From positions 1 to 45,952 of the forward strand of contig CAAEOT010000017.1 of NCBI GenBank assembly GCA_900757655.1: a DNA stretch of 45,952 nucleotides, given 5' to 3'. The stretch comes from an uncultured Oscillospiraceae bacterium (GTDB taxonomy: Bacteria > Bacillota > Clostridia > Oscillospirales > Oscillospiraceae). Below, piece after piece: positions 17,058-24,349 of the stretch; position 1 is the stretch's first letter, and each line of letters opens with the position of its first letter. The translations under genes and the position numbers were made by a program. The notes under the pieces were generated by a model, which searched no databases, was not told the DNA's origin, and worked only from the letters and a program-made list of their open reading frames with translations.

Positions 17058-17543
17058 ATGCAAAAACCGTATCTGGAGGCAGGAAAGATCGTCAACACGC
17101 ACGGCGTGCGCGGCGAGGTGCGCATCCAGCCGTGGGCGGATGACGCGGCGTTCCTGCTCGGCTTCCGGACGTTTTATATCGACGGCGCGCCCGTGCACGT
17201 CGCGCACAGCCGCGTGCACAAGGGCATGCTCGTCGTGAAGTTTCAGGGCGTGGACGATGTCAACGCCGCCATGACGCTCAAAAACCGCGTCGTGTCCATC
17301 GCGCGCGCGGACGTCACGCTGCCCGACGGGCAGTATTTCCAGCAGGATCTGCTTGGCATCGCCGTCGAGACCGACGCGGGCGAGCCCGTCGGCACCCTGC
17401 GCGAGATCCTGGATCTGCCGCGCGGCAGCGTCTACGTCGTGCAGGGCGCGCGCGAGGTGCTCATCCCCGACCGGCCGGAGTTCGTGTGCAGCATCGACCC
17501 GGACGCCGGGCGCATGGTCGTGCACCTGATCGAAGGGATGTGA
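17058..17543 (+). CDS. rimM: Ribosome maturation factor RimM
   Basis: 161 residues. It assists assembly of the 30S head around S19. The N-terminal RimM barrel begins YLEAGKIVNTHGVRGEVRI (residues 4-22), and a PRC-barrel domain follows (QDLLGIAVETDAG ... IPDRPEFV). The start at 17058 is chosen because AAAGGGGGA lies seven bases upstream; the longer frame from 16986 runs through the terminator. Its stop is four bases before the trmD start. Confidence 0.95.
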   Translation: MQKPYLEAGKIVNTHGVRGEVRIQPWADDAAFLLGFRTFYIDGAPVHVAHSRVHKGMLVVKFQGVDDVNAAMTLKNRVVSIARADVTLPDGQYFQQDLLGIAVETDAGEPVGTLREILDLPRGSVYVVQGAREVLIPDRPEFVCSIDPDAGRMVVHLIEGM

Positions 17544-17547
17544 GCGC

Positions 17548-18834
<1,287 letters not shown>

Positions 18835-18844
18835 GGGCCTGTGT

Positions 18845-19705
18845 ATGAATCTGACGAACCTTGCGGACATCCGCGCGCTGCTCGCGCGGCACGATTTCCG
18901 CTTTTCCAAGTCCCTGGGGCAGAACTTTCTCACCGCGGCGTGGGTCCCGGCCGACATTGCCGACGCCTCCGGCGCGGACGACCGCACCGGCGTGCTCGAG
19001 GTCGGCCCCGGCATCGGCTGCCTGACCGAGCAGCTCGCGCAGCGCGCGGCAAAGGTCGTCTCCGTCGAGTTGGACGAGCGGCTGCGCCCCGTCCTGGCTG
19101 AGACGCTTGCCGGTTACCCGAACGTGGAGCTCGTCTTTGGCGACGTGCTCGCGCTCGACCTGCCGCAGCTGGTGGCCGAGCGCTTTGACGGACTGCGCCC
19201 CGTCGTGTGTGCGAACCTGCCGTATAACGTTACGTCGCCGCTGCTCACGGCGTTTCTCACCGCCGGCTGCTTCGACACCGTCACCGTCATGATCCAGCGC
19301 GAGGTCGCGCGCCGCCTGTGCGCCCGGCCCGGCACGGCGGATTACGGCGCGCTGACCGTGTTCGTGCAGTGGCACGCGGAGCCGGAGTTGCTGTTCGACG
19401 TGCCGCCGCACTGCTTTGTCCCCGCGCCGAAGGTCACGAGCACCGTCGTGCGCCTGCGCGTGCGCAAAGCCCCGCCCGTCGCGGTGCAGGATGAAAAGCT
19501 GCTGTTCACCGTCGTGCGCGCGGCGTTCAATCAGCGGCGCAAGACGCTCATCAACGCGCTCTCGGCCGGTGTGCCCGGCTGCGACAAGGCGCGCGCCGCG
19601 GCGGCCGTCGCCGCCTGCGGGCTCGATGCGCGCGTGCGCGGCGAGACGCTCAGCCTCGCCCAGTTCGCCGCTTTGAGCGACGCGCTCGGCAGCGAAATCG
19701 GTTAA
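18845..19705 (+). CDS. rsmA: 16S rRNA A1518/A1519 dimethyltransferase RsmA (KsgA)
   Basis: 286 residues, complete. It dimethylates two adjacent adenines in helix 45 of 16S rRNA late in 30S assembly. Features: FSKSLGQNFL (about 19-28), the cofactor-binding loop VLEVGPGIGCLTEQL (about 50-64), the acidic VELDERL, and the catalytic NLPYNV motif (about 125). The ATG at 18845 lies 11 bp after trmD and shares its transcript. A terminator follows at 19738. Confidence 0.95.
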   Translation: MNLTNLADIRALLARHDFRFSKSLGQNFLTAAWVPADIADASGADDRTGVLEVGPGIGCLTEQLAQRAAKVVSVELDERLRPVLAETLAGYPNVELVFGDVLALDLPQLVAERFDGLRPVVCANLPYNVTSPLLTAFLTAGCFDTVTVMIQREVARRLCARPGTADYGALTVFVQWHAEPELLFDVPPHCFVPAPKVTSTVVRLRVRKAPPVAVQDEKLLFTVVRAAFNQRRKTLINALSAGVPGCDKARAAAAVAACGLDARVRGETLSLAQFAALSDALGSEIG

Positions 19706-19806
19706 CATAAGCGATACAGGTTGACATAACGAAATCAAACCAGGCCGTTCCACATCCGGAACGGCCTGGTTTTTGTGCTTTTGTCTTGGAAAAAAGTTTA
19801 CATAAT
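19701..19806. repeat. Three copies of the GTTNACATAA element after rsmA
   Basis: GTTAACATAA (19701-19710, overlapping the rsmA stop), GTTGACATAAC (19720-19730) and GTTTACATAAT (19796-19806) lie within 106 bp in the same orientation. The last continues as TATAG, so 15 bases from AGTTTACATAATATA match the XerD arm and centre of the Firmicute dif site. No matching XerC arm follows. Confidence 0.7.
19738..19776 (+). terminator. Terminator after rsmA
   Basis: A perfect 14-bp stem (19738-19751 with 19758-19771) with a six-base loop and a run of T. Confidence 0.9.
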
Positions 19807-19975
19807 ATAGAGAATCAACCGAATGGCATGTGATGGAAAGGTATTTGCGCCGCAGGGGAGCCCGAGGGGGCAAGGCCCGCCTCGAATGGAATCCTGCATT
19901 GCCAACCGGCGGCGCGGCAAGAGACGCACATTTCCTCCAGCGCCACCGGTGGTGCTCAGGTCGTCTGACACAAAC

Positions 19976-20029
19976 ACCTCATCCGTCACGGCGTGGCCGC
20001 CGTGCCACCTTCCCCTCAAGGGGAAGGCT
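19976..20029. repeat. Double-hairpin intergenic repeat (REP/MITE-like)
   Basis: Two adjacent hairpins: CACGGCG-TGGC-CGCCGTG (19988-20005) and CCTTCCCC-TCAA-GGGGAAGG (20009-20028). The second hairpin, with the preceding ACCTCATCCGTC, is familiar to me as a dispersed element in gut Clostridia. Only one copy is in this window. It lies between rsmA and yabP in a 448-bp stretch without a gene. Confidence 0.55.
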
Positions 20030-20094
20030 GTCCCGACGTGCCGCACACCGGCAGCGGCGTTCCGGCACCGTGCAGCTTCCGCGGCTGCTCCTTT

Positions 20095-20123
20095 GCATAT
20101 GCCCGCCCGCCCGCGCATACTGT
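20095..20123 (+). promoter_or_regulatory. SigE-type sporulation promoter of yabP
   Basis: GCATATG (20095-20101), a 14-bp spacer and CATACTGT (20116-20123) fit the mother-cell SigE consensus GHATATT-N14-CATACANT with two mismatches in all. It lies 31 bp before the yabP ATG. SigE control of yabP is known in Bacillus subtilis. Confidence 0.65.
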
Positions 20124-20153
20124 GGTAGCAAACCAGAACCGGGAGGGGAGCCT

Positions 20154-20447
20154 ATGCCATACGAGGACAAGAAGGCCGCGCCGCAGCGCCGGCCGCACGC
20201 GGTCACGCTCGACGAGCGCAGCCATCTGACCGTCACGGGCGTGGACGAGGTCGTGCGCTTTGACGACATGGAGGTGTCCATGCGCACGTCGCGCGGGATG
20301 CTCACCGTGCACGGCGAGGGGCTGCGCGTCGGCCGGCTCGCGATCGACACGGGGGAGCTGGCCATCGACGGCGCGTTTGACGCGCTCGACTACACGGAGG
20401 AGACGGCGTCCGGCGGCGGCTTCTGGTCGCGCCTGTTCGGCGGATGA
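20154..20447 (+). CDS. yabP: Sporulation protein YabP
   Basis: 97 residues, YabP/YqfC family, needed for spore cortex or coat assembly in the mother cell. Conserved parts are PHAVTLDERSHLTVTGVDEV, VRFDDMEVSMRTSRG and LTVHGEGLRV. The ATG at 20154 follows GGGAGGGGA; the reading frame is open further upstream but the SigE promoter sets the limit. The stop overlaps the yabQ start as ATGA. Confidence 0.92.
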   Translation: MPYEDKKAAPQRRPHAVTLDERSHLTVTGVDEVVRFDDMEVSMRTSRGMLTVHGEGLRVGRLAIDTGELAIDGAFDALDYTEETASGGGFWSRLFGG

Positions 20448-21157
20448 GCCTGCACCCGCTCGCCCAGCTCGGGCAGCTGGCGCTGGCGCTGGGGCTCGGC
20501 GCGGCGCTCGGGCTGCTGTTCGACGTGCTGCGCGTGCCGCGCCGCCATGCGCGCCGGGCCTTTACCCGCGCGGTGCTCGACACCGTACTTTGCCTGAGCG
20601 TGGGCCTTGTCGTGTTCGCCTTCGGCATGGCGGCCGGCTCCGGGCAGGTGCGCCTGTTCATGTTCCTCGCCATCGCGGCCGGCTGGACGGGCTATTTTGC
20701 CTGGGTCAGCGGGCAGGTTTTGCCGCCGCTGGAGAAATTTGCACGCCGCTGCGCGCAAAAAACGCGCAAAATCACGGCCCCCGGACGAAAAATCGCAAAA
20801 AAAGTTTGGATTTTTGCAAAAAAACGCTTCCAAAATCGCAGCAGATGTTTTAGAATAGACTGTATTACTGGAAGCAGATACGATCCGGGGGGAGGTTCTG
20901 CAGACTGTGAAATTCAAAAAGGCAAGCATCTTTACGAAACTGGTCATCGCGGTGCTGATGGTGTACGCGGTCATCAGTCTGTTCATGGTGCACCGGCAGA
21001 CCCGGCAGCTTCAGGACCGCGCGGCGACGCTGCAGCAGCAGGTGTCCGAGATGACCCAGTCCAACGCCGAGCTGCAGTATCAGATCGACCACAGCGAGGA
21101 CGACGACATGATCGAATCGGTCGCGCGCGAAAAGCTCGGTCTGGTCAAGCCCGGTGA
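20444..21157 (+). CDS. yabQ: Sporulation membrane protein YabQ, with an unusual 3' extension
   Basis: The first 110-140 residues fit YabQ: hydrophobic segments at about 8-26, 47-68 and 70-90 and the LGLLFDVLRVPRR loop. The frame then stays open to residue 237 and crosses the start of divIC, giving an overlap of 251 bp. The extension is simply divIC read in another frame, so the true end is doubtful. Two runs of seven A at about 20797-20825 lie just before the point where either other frame would stop (20853 or 20858). This may be frame slippage, a lost stop or a sequence error. Translation starts by ATGA overlap with yabP. Confidence 0.75.
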   Translation: MSLHPLAQLGQLALALGLGAALGLLFDVLRVPRRHARRAFTRAVLDTVLCLSVGLVVFAFGMAAGSGQVRLFMFLAIAAGWTGYFAWVSGQVLPPLEKFARRCAQKTRKITAPGRKIAKKVWIFAKKRFQNRSRCFRIDCITGSRYDPGGGSADCEIQKGKHLYETGHRGADGVRGHQSVHGAPADPAASGPRGDAAAAGVRDDPVQRRAAVSDRPQRGRRHDRIGRARKARSGQAR

Positions 21158-21185
21158 AAAGATTTTTTACGACACGAGTGATTGA
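20907..21185 (+). CDS. divIC: Septum formation initiator DivIC/FtsB
   Basis: 92 residues. It is a bitopic division protein: a short basic N-terminus, one membrane helix (about residues 10-28), a coiled coil (QTRQLQDRAATLQQQVSEM) and the C-terminal ESVAREKLGLVKPGE motif of the family. The start is GTG at 20907 behind GGGGGGAGG. It acts at the division site with FtsL and DivIB. The gene order yabP-yabQ-divIC-yabR is the same as in Bacillus. Confidence 0.93.
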   Translation: MKFKKASIFTKLVIAVLMVYAVISLFMVHRQTRQLQDRAATLQQQVSEMTQSNAELQYQIDHSEDDDMIESVAREKLGLVKPGEKIFYDTSD

Positions 21186-21204
21186 GCAAGGAGAAACGAA
21201 CCGT

Positions 21205-21690
21205 ATGCAGGTGGAAGTCGGAGCAGTTGTGGAGGGTACCGTCACCGGTATCACGAAGTTTGGCGCGTTTGTGAGCCTGCCGGACGGCAGGAGCGGTCTG
21301 GTGCACATATCCGAGATCGCCAACACCTACGTCAACGACGTCAACGAGTTTTTGAAGCTGGGTGACAAGGTGAAGGTGCGTGTGCTGGCCGTAACGCCGG
21401 ATGGGAAGATCAATCTGTCCATCAAGAAGGCGGAGCCGGCGCCCGAGCGCCCGAACAACCGTCCGATGGGCGGCCGCCCGGGTGGCAATCGCCCCAACAA
21501 CGGCACACCGCGTGCACCGCGCCAGAACCGTCCGGCGCAGCCGGCGGGGCAGGTCAGCGGCCCGAGCGGGGACGCTGCGTTTGAAGACCGGCTCAAGCAG
21601 TTCATGCAGGAGTCGGACAGCCGCATGGCCGGCAACCGCCTCTATAGCGACCGCACGCGCGGCCGCCGCCGCGGCAGCGGCCGCGGCTGA
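21205..21690 (+). CDS. yabR: S1-domain RNA-binding protein (YabR/GSP13-like)
   Basis: 161 residues. Residues 3-75 are an S1 RNA-binding domain (VGAVVEGTVTGITKFGAFVS, GLVHISEIA, LGDKVKVRVLAV). The rest is a low-complexity Arg/Asn/Pro/Gly tail, with a short helix DRLKQFMQES and a C-terminal RGRRRGSGRG, both suited to RNA or ribosome contact. AAGGAG precedes the ATG at 21205, 19 bp after divIC. A terminator follows. Confidence 0.9.
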   Translation: MQVEVGAVVEGTVTGITKFGAFVSLPDGRSGLVHISEIANTYVNDVNEFLKLGDKVKVRVLAVTPDGKINLSIKKAEPAPERPNNRPMGGRPGGNRPNNGTPRAPRQNRPAQPAGQVSGPSGDAAFEDRLKQFMQESDSRMAGNRLYSDRTRGRRRGSGRG

Positions 21691-21715
21691 GCGCCCAAAC
21701 CGCATATCCGAGCAG

Positions 21716-21751
21716 CAAAAAGCTGCGGCCAACAGGCCGCAGCTTTTTTTT
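21716..21751 (+). terminator. Terminator after the S1-domain gene
   Basis: AGCTGCGGCC / GGCCGCAGCT stem (21721-21744) with loop AACA, flanked by A5 and T8. Confidence 0.93.
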
Positions 21752-21980
21752 ATGTTCCGCTGATGCTCAGCGGCCGCAGATATCTTATCCGAACAAAACA
21801 CAGAACCGACCACCGGCACGCACCGTTGGGCTCCGATTGCCCTCGGCTGCGCACGCCGACGCCGGTCCTGCAGCAATGGAAGCGCTTGCAGAAAGGCAAG
21901 CATACATACATAATGAGCATACTTCGTTATGCTTGCCAAGAAATTCCGCCGAAAAGAAGGCGTTCAGAAATTTAGAAAAT
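21752..21980. other. Intergenic stretch without a recognisable gene
   Basis: No reading frame here has a convincing start and coding character. The only structure seen is a 10-bp inverted repeat, GGCAAGCATA and TATGCTTGCC, at about 21894-21943 with smaller repeats of GCATA inside. The following 115 bp hold the promoter of the next gene. Confidence 0.5.
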
Positions 21981-22020
21981 GCACCTGCCGCTTGTACGCC
22001 AGGTGCGAATGTAGTATCAT
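21981..22020 (+). promoter_or_regulatory. Promoter with flanking operator of the hydroxyacid dehydrogenase gene
   Basis: TTGTAC (21992-21997), 17 bp and TATCAT (22015-22020). The -35 box is enclosed by a perfect 7-bp inverted repeat, GCACCTG (21981-21987) and CAGGTGC (22000-22006), which looks like a repressor or activator site. Confidence 0.6.
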
Positions 22021-22095
22021 CGTTTTGCAGGAATCGACTGGATTCCGCACAAATCGGCAGTTTCGTCATCTGCTCTTTCACGGGAGGAGTCAACC

Positions 22096-23022
22096 ATGCA
22101 GGTCTACTTGAGTGAACACATCGCGCCGTCGGCGTATGCAAGGCTTGCGCGCCATTTCGAGATCGTGGACAATTTCGACCACCCTGAGCAGCTCGCTGCC
22201 ATGATCATCCGCCGCGCGGTTGTGCCGCGCTCGGTCATCGCGCGCGCGCCGAACCTGAAGGTCATCGCCATGCATGGCGTCAGCCGCGACACGATCGACA
22301 CCGAGGCCGCCGCCGAGTACGGCGTGCCGGTGCCGAATGTGCCGGGCCTCGGCGCACCGGCCGTCGCGGAGCTGGCCGTGGCGCAGCTGCTGGCGCTCAA
22401 CCGGCAGCTGAAATTCGTCAACAACGGCCTGTGCGCCGGGCGCTTCGACCACTTCGGCGCGGAGGAATTCGTCTGCCACGAGATGACCGGCCGCACGCTC
22501 GGCCTCGTCGGCACGGGCAACATTGCCCACCGCGTGGCGGATATCCTGCGCGCGGCATTCGATGTGCGCGTCCTGTGCTGGAATCCGCGCCGCACGGCCG
22601 CCGAGTGCGCCGCCTGGGGCTATGAACAGGTCAACACCCTGCCGGAGCTCTTCCGCCGCTCGGACTTCGTGAACGTGAGCATCACGCTCTGCGATGCCAC
22701 GCGCGACCTCATCAACGCGCCGGTGCTCGCTGCGGCGAATCCGGACCTGCTGCTCGTCAACACCTCGCGCGGCGGCATCGTCAACGAGCACGATCTCTAT
22801 GTCGCCCTCACCACGGGGCAGATCCGCGCCGCGGCGAGCGACGTGTTCGTGCACGAGCCCCCGGCGTGTGATGACCCGCTCATCCATCTGGATAACTTCA
22901 TCGCGACCTTCCACATCGGCGGCAGCACCTACGAGTCGCTCGAGCGTGTGAGCAACCGCGCCGTGGACTACGTGTTTCAGTACACCGGTGTGCCGGAGCA
23001 GAAGGAAGTCATAGGATCCTGA
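22096..23022 (+). CDS. D-isomer-specific 2-hydroxyacid dehydrogenase
   Basis: 308 residues, NAD-dependent 2-hydroxyacid dehydrogenase family (phosphoglycerate/glycerate/D-lactate type). The Rossmann motif is GLVGTGNIAHRVADIL (about 137-152). The three catalytic positions can be seen: Arg in NTSRGGIVNE (about 226), Glu in DVFVHEPP (about 255) and His in ATFHIGGS (about 275). The substrate cannot be told from sequence. GGGAGGAG precedes the ATG at 22096. It is a single-gene transcript between its own promoter and a downstream hairpin. Confidence 0.9.
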   Translation: MQVYLSEHIAPSAYARLARHFEIVDNFDHPEQLAAMIIRRAVVPRSVIARAPNLKVIAMHGVSRDTIDTEAAAEYGVPVPNVPGLGAPAVAELAVAQLLALNRQLKFVNNGLCAGRFDHFGAEEFVCHEMTGRTLGLVGTGNIAHRVADILRAAFDVRVLCWNPRRTAAECAAWGYEQVNTLPELFRRSDFVNVSITLCDATRDLINAPVLAAANPDLLLVNTSRGGIVNEHDLYVALTTGQIRAAASDVFVHEPPACDDPLIHLDNFIATFHIGGSTYESLERVSNRAVDYVFQYTGVPEQKEVIGS

Positions 23023-23057
23023 CGGGGTCTCCCCGGTGTAAGGGCCGCGGCAGAAAG

Positions 23058-23081
23058 CCCCGGAGCATTTCTGCTCCGGGG
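23058..23081. terminator. Hairpin between the dehydrogenase and the peptide genes
   Basis: CCCCGGAGCA-TTTC-TGCTCCGGGG. The same hairpin occurs again at 23240-23263. The T-tract is weak in both directions. It can serve the plus-strand gene ending at 23022 and the minus-strand peptide gene ending at 23094. Confidence 0.6.
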
Positions 23082-23093
23082 TTGCCTACCGGT

Positions 23094-23183
23094 TTATCTG
23101 CCAAGCGGCATTACTTGATAAAACCATTGCAGAAGTTCCTTGAGCCAGTCGAACAGCTTGCTGTAACCCATCTGATCGTTCAT
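23094..23183 (-). CDS. 29-residue amphipathic peptide
   Basis: A very small gene, recognised by a perfect AAAGGAGG seven bases before its ATG. The product begins MNDQMGYSKLF and contains DWLKELLQWFYQVM, a strongly amphipathic, tryptophan-rich helix. There is no signal peptide. It follows the 37-residue peptide gene at 23279 on the same strand, separated by a terminator, so it may be made by readthrough. It is not similar to the other two peptides. It could be a membrane-active or signalling peptide; function unknown. Confidence 0.6.
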   Translation of the reverse strand: MNDQMGYSKLFDWLKELLQWFYQVMPLGR

Positions 23184-23234
23184 CGTATATTCCTCCTTTC
23201 ACAGATTTTTCTGCCGGGCCGGCCGGCTATGTGT

Positions 23235-23264
23235 AAAAGCCCCGGAGCATTTCTGCTCCGGGGC
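23235..23264 (-). terminator. Terminator after the 37-residue peptide gene
   Basis: GCCCCGGAGCA / TGCTCCGGGGC stem (23239-23264) with a T4 tail on the minus strand. It is identical in core to the hairpin at 23058. Confidence 0.75.
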
Positions 23265-23278
23265 GGCTGCAAACCAGA

Positions 23279-23392
23279 TCAGTCGATCGGCATGGTCAGG
23301 GAGTTTGCAATCTCCTGCACGATTTCCTGTGCTTCGTACTCCTTGCAGATGCCGAGAATTTTCGCAGTCAGTTCCAGAGCGCCATACAACAT
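23279..23392 (-). CDS. 37-residue cysteine-containing acidic peptide
   Basis: A small gene with GAAAGGGG upstream and a start at 23392. The product begins MLYGALELTAKILGICKEYE and ends LTMPID; it is acidic and forms one amphipathic helix. It aligns with the 40-residue product at 23698: ILG-x-C, then E, then A, then IV and I at the same spacing, and a Leu near the end. Promoter, 80-nt leader and ribosome site are also duplicated between the two, which supports both as real genes. No family is recognised; size and acidity recall beta-type phenol-soluble modulins. Confidence 0.65.
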   Translation of the reverse strand: MLYGALELTAKILGICKEYEAQEIVQEIANSLTMPID

Positions 23393-23472
23393 AGTCCGTT
23401 TACCCCTTTCGTCAGATTTCCAATGCCGCCGCACACATTCGGCGACACCGGATGGTTGATATTACCGGTTAC
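23393..23472 (-). ncRNA. Structured 5' leader of the 37-residue peptide gene (copy 1)
   Basis: From the predicted start near 23472 to the ATG, about 80 nt closely match the leader at 23821-23900. A 7-bp stem pairs plus-strand 23425-23431 with 23440-23446 around an 8-base loop. The other copy has a C-G to U-A exchange in the same stem. Candidate cis-regulatory RNA. Confidence 0.6.
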
Positions 23473-23478
23473 AAGGCC

Positions 23479-23507
23479 ATAATACCTGAAAAACAGGAAA
23501 AACGCAA
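23479..23507 (-). promoter_or_regulatory. Promoter of the 37-residue peptide gene
   Basis: Minus strand: TTGCGT (23502-23507), 17 bp and TATTAT (23479-23484). An ATGTAACGCT box (23525-23534, plus sense) lies upstream and recurs at the paralogous gene and near 26893. Confidence 0.65.
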
Positions 23508-23652
23508 CGGACAAATAACGAAGAATGTAACGCTTAGCTGAAATTCGCAACCGTTTGTCATTTTTTCGTACCACCGGCGGCTGCAGCCGTTTTCTGTGCG
23601 CTTCGATGCTGCGGGCTGTGTAGGGCACGCGGGAAGCATCCGTTTTTCCGAC

Positions 23653-23682
23653 AAAAAAATCCCGGAGCCGAAGCTCCGGGAT
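23653..23682 (-). terminator. Terminator after the 40-residue peptide gene
   Basis: ATCCCGGAGC-CGAA-GCTCCGGGAT, followed on the minus strand by a run of seven T. Confidence 0.88.
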
Positions 23683-23697
23683 TTTCCTATGCTGTTT

Positions 23698-23820
23698 TTA
23701 CATGGCGAGCCAGTTCGGCAGCGCATCGGAGATCGCATCAACGATCGCCTTCGCCTTCTCTTCGCCGCACTTGCCGAGGATATCGGAAGCGATGCCAAGA
23801 CCAGTCTGAATAAGACCCAT
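23698..23820 (-). CDS. 40-residue cysteine-containing acidic peptide
   Basis: A small gene with GAAAGGGG before the ATG at 23820. The product begins MGLIQTGLGIASDILGKCGE, continues with an amphipathic stretch KAIVDAISDAL and ends PNWLAM. Net charge is slightly negative. It is a paralogue of the peptide at 23279, with the ILG-x-C core and the following E, A, IV and I positions kept. There is no leader peptide with a double-glycine site and no maturation enzyme nearby. Possible roles are a modulin-like surfactant peptide, a signal or a bacteriocin; none is proven. Confidence 0.68.
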   Translation of the reverse strand: MGLIQTGLGIASDILGKCGEEKAKAIVDAISDALPNWLAM

Positions 23821-23900
23821 GTTACTTTACCCCTTTCGTAAGATTTCCAACGCCGTCCCACACAATAGACGACATCGGATGGTTGGTATTGCCGGTTACA
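23821..23900 (-). ncRNA. Structured 5' leader of the 40-residue peptide gene (copy 2)
   Basis: About 80 nt, the same length as copy 1 with no gaps, and much better conserved than the peptide genes. The stem pairs plus-strand 23852-23858 with 23867-23873, with loop CACACAAT against CACACATT in copy 1. Compared with copy 1 one base pair has changed on both sides and another changed to G-U. Confidence 0.62.
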
Positions 23901-23906
23901 AGATGT

Positions 23907-23934
23907 ATTATAGCAAAAAACGGGCAAAACGCAA
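23907..23934 (-). promoter_or_regulatory. Promoter of the 40-residue peptide gene
   Basis: Minus strand: TTGCGT (23929-23934), 16 bp and a perfect TATAAT (23907-23912). The upstream ATGTAACGCT box is at 23963-23972 (plus sense). Confidence 0.72.
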
Positions 23935-24289
23935 CGGACACATATACGCTATGTGTAACATTATGTAACGCTTTGAGTGAAATTGTTAAGAGCGGCAGCG
24001 CAGATTTGTTTTCAAATGCCATATTTGTTACATAACCTGACATTTCGACACCGGTATGGATAAAACTGCACTGGTTGTCCGTTCTCACGGGTGAAATCGG
24101 CGTTATGGAAACCACTTTTCCACATTGCCAACAGAGTTTTCAACATAAATGCAGTGCAATTAACGAAGTTATGTTAACATTGAGCTGATTTCCGCCGCCT
24201 GCTCCGGCCTTCACTGCGGCTCTGCAGGTCGGGCACATGTGTCCGCTGCTGCCGCACATTTTCTGCCCGGCGGCCGCCGGCTGCGCGCA
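23935..24289. other. AT-richer intergenic stretch
   Basis: No gene seen. It holds the ATGTAACGCT box (23963-23972), a TGTTACATAACC near-match at about 24012, and a GTTAACATAAC copy on the minus strand at 24168-24178. Base composition is clearly lower in GC than the flanking genes. Confidence 0.55.
24168..24178 (-). repeat. GTTAACATAAC element
   Basis: Exact minus-strand match to GTTNACATAAC, the element repeated eleven times in the window. The complementary reading TTATGTTAAC equals the core of the enterobacterial XerD arm. Confidence 0.6.
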
Positions 24290-24322
24290 CAAAAAACCCC
24301 GGGAGCACACGGCTCCCGGGGC
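24290..24322 (-). terminator. Terminator of the LRR-SLH gene at 24350
   Basis: CCCCGGGAGC / GCTCCCGGGG stem (24297-24321) with a five-base loop and T6 on the minus strand. Confidence 0.9.
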
Positions 24323-24349
24323 GGATGGTGATGCAGTTTGCGTGCCGGC

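Noticed and set aside
19796..19823. A complete dif site
   Set aside because: The XerD half and centre match well, but the following eleven bases do not resemble a XerC arm, so only a half-site is claimed.
21894..21943. A loxP-like palindrome (GCATAACGAAGTATGC)
   Set aside because: Only short stretches resemble loxP, the arms and spacer do not match, and no Cre-like gene is present.
23368..24115. Two similar minus-strand frames overlapping the peptide leaders
   Set aside because: Their similarity comes from duplicated promoter and leader DNA. They have no ribosome site, and substitutions do not favour silent codon positions.
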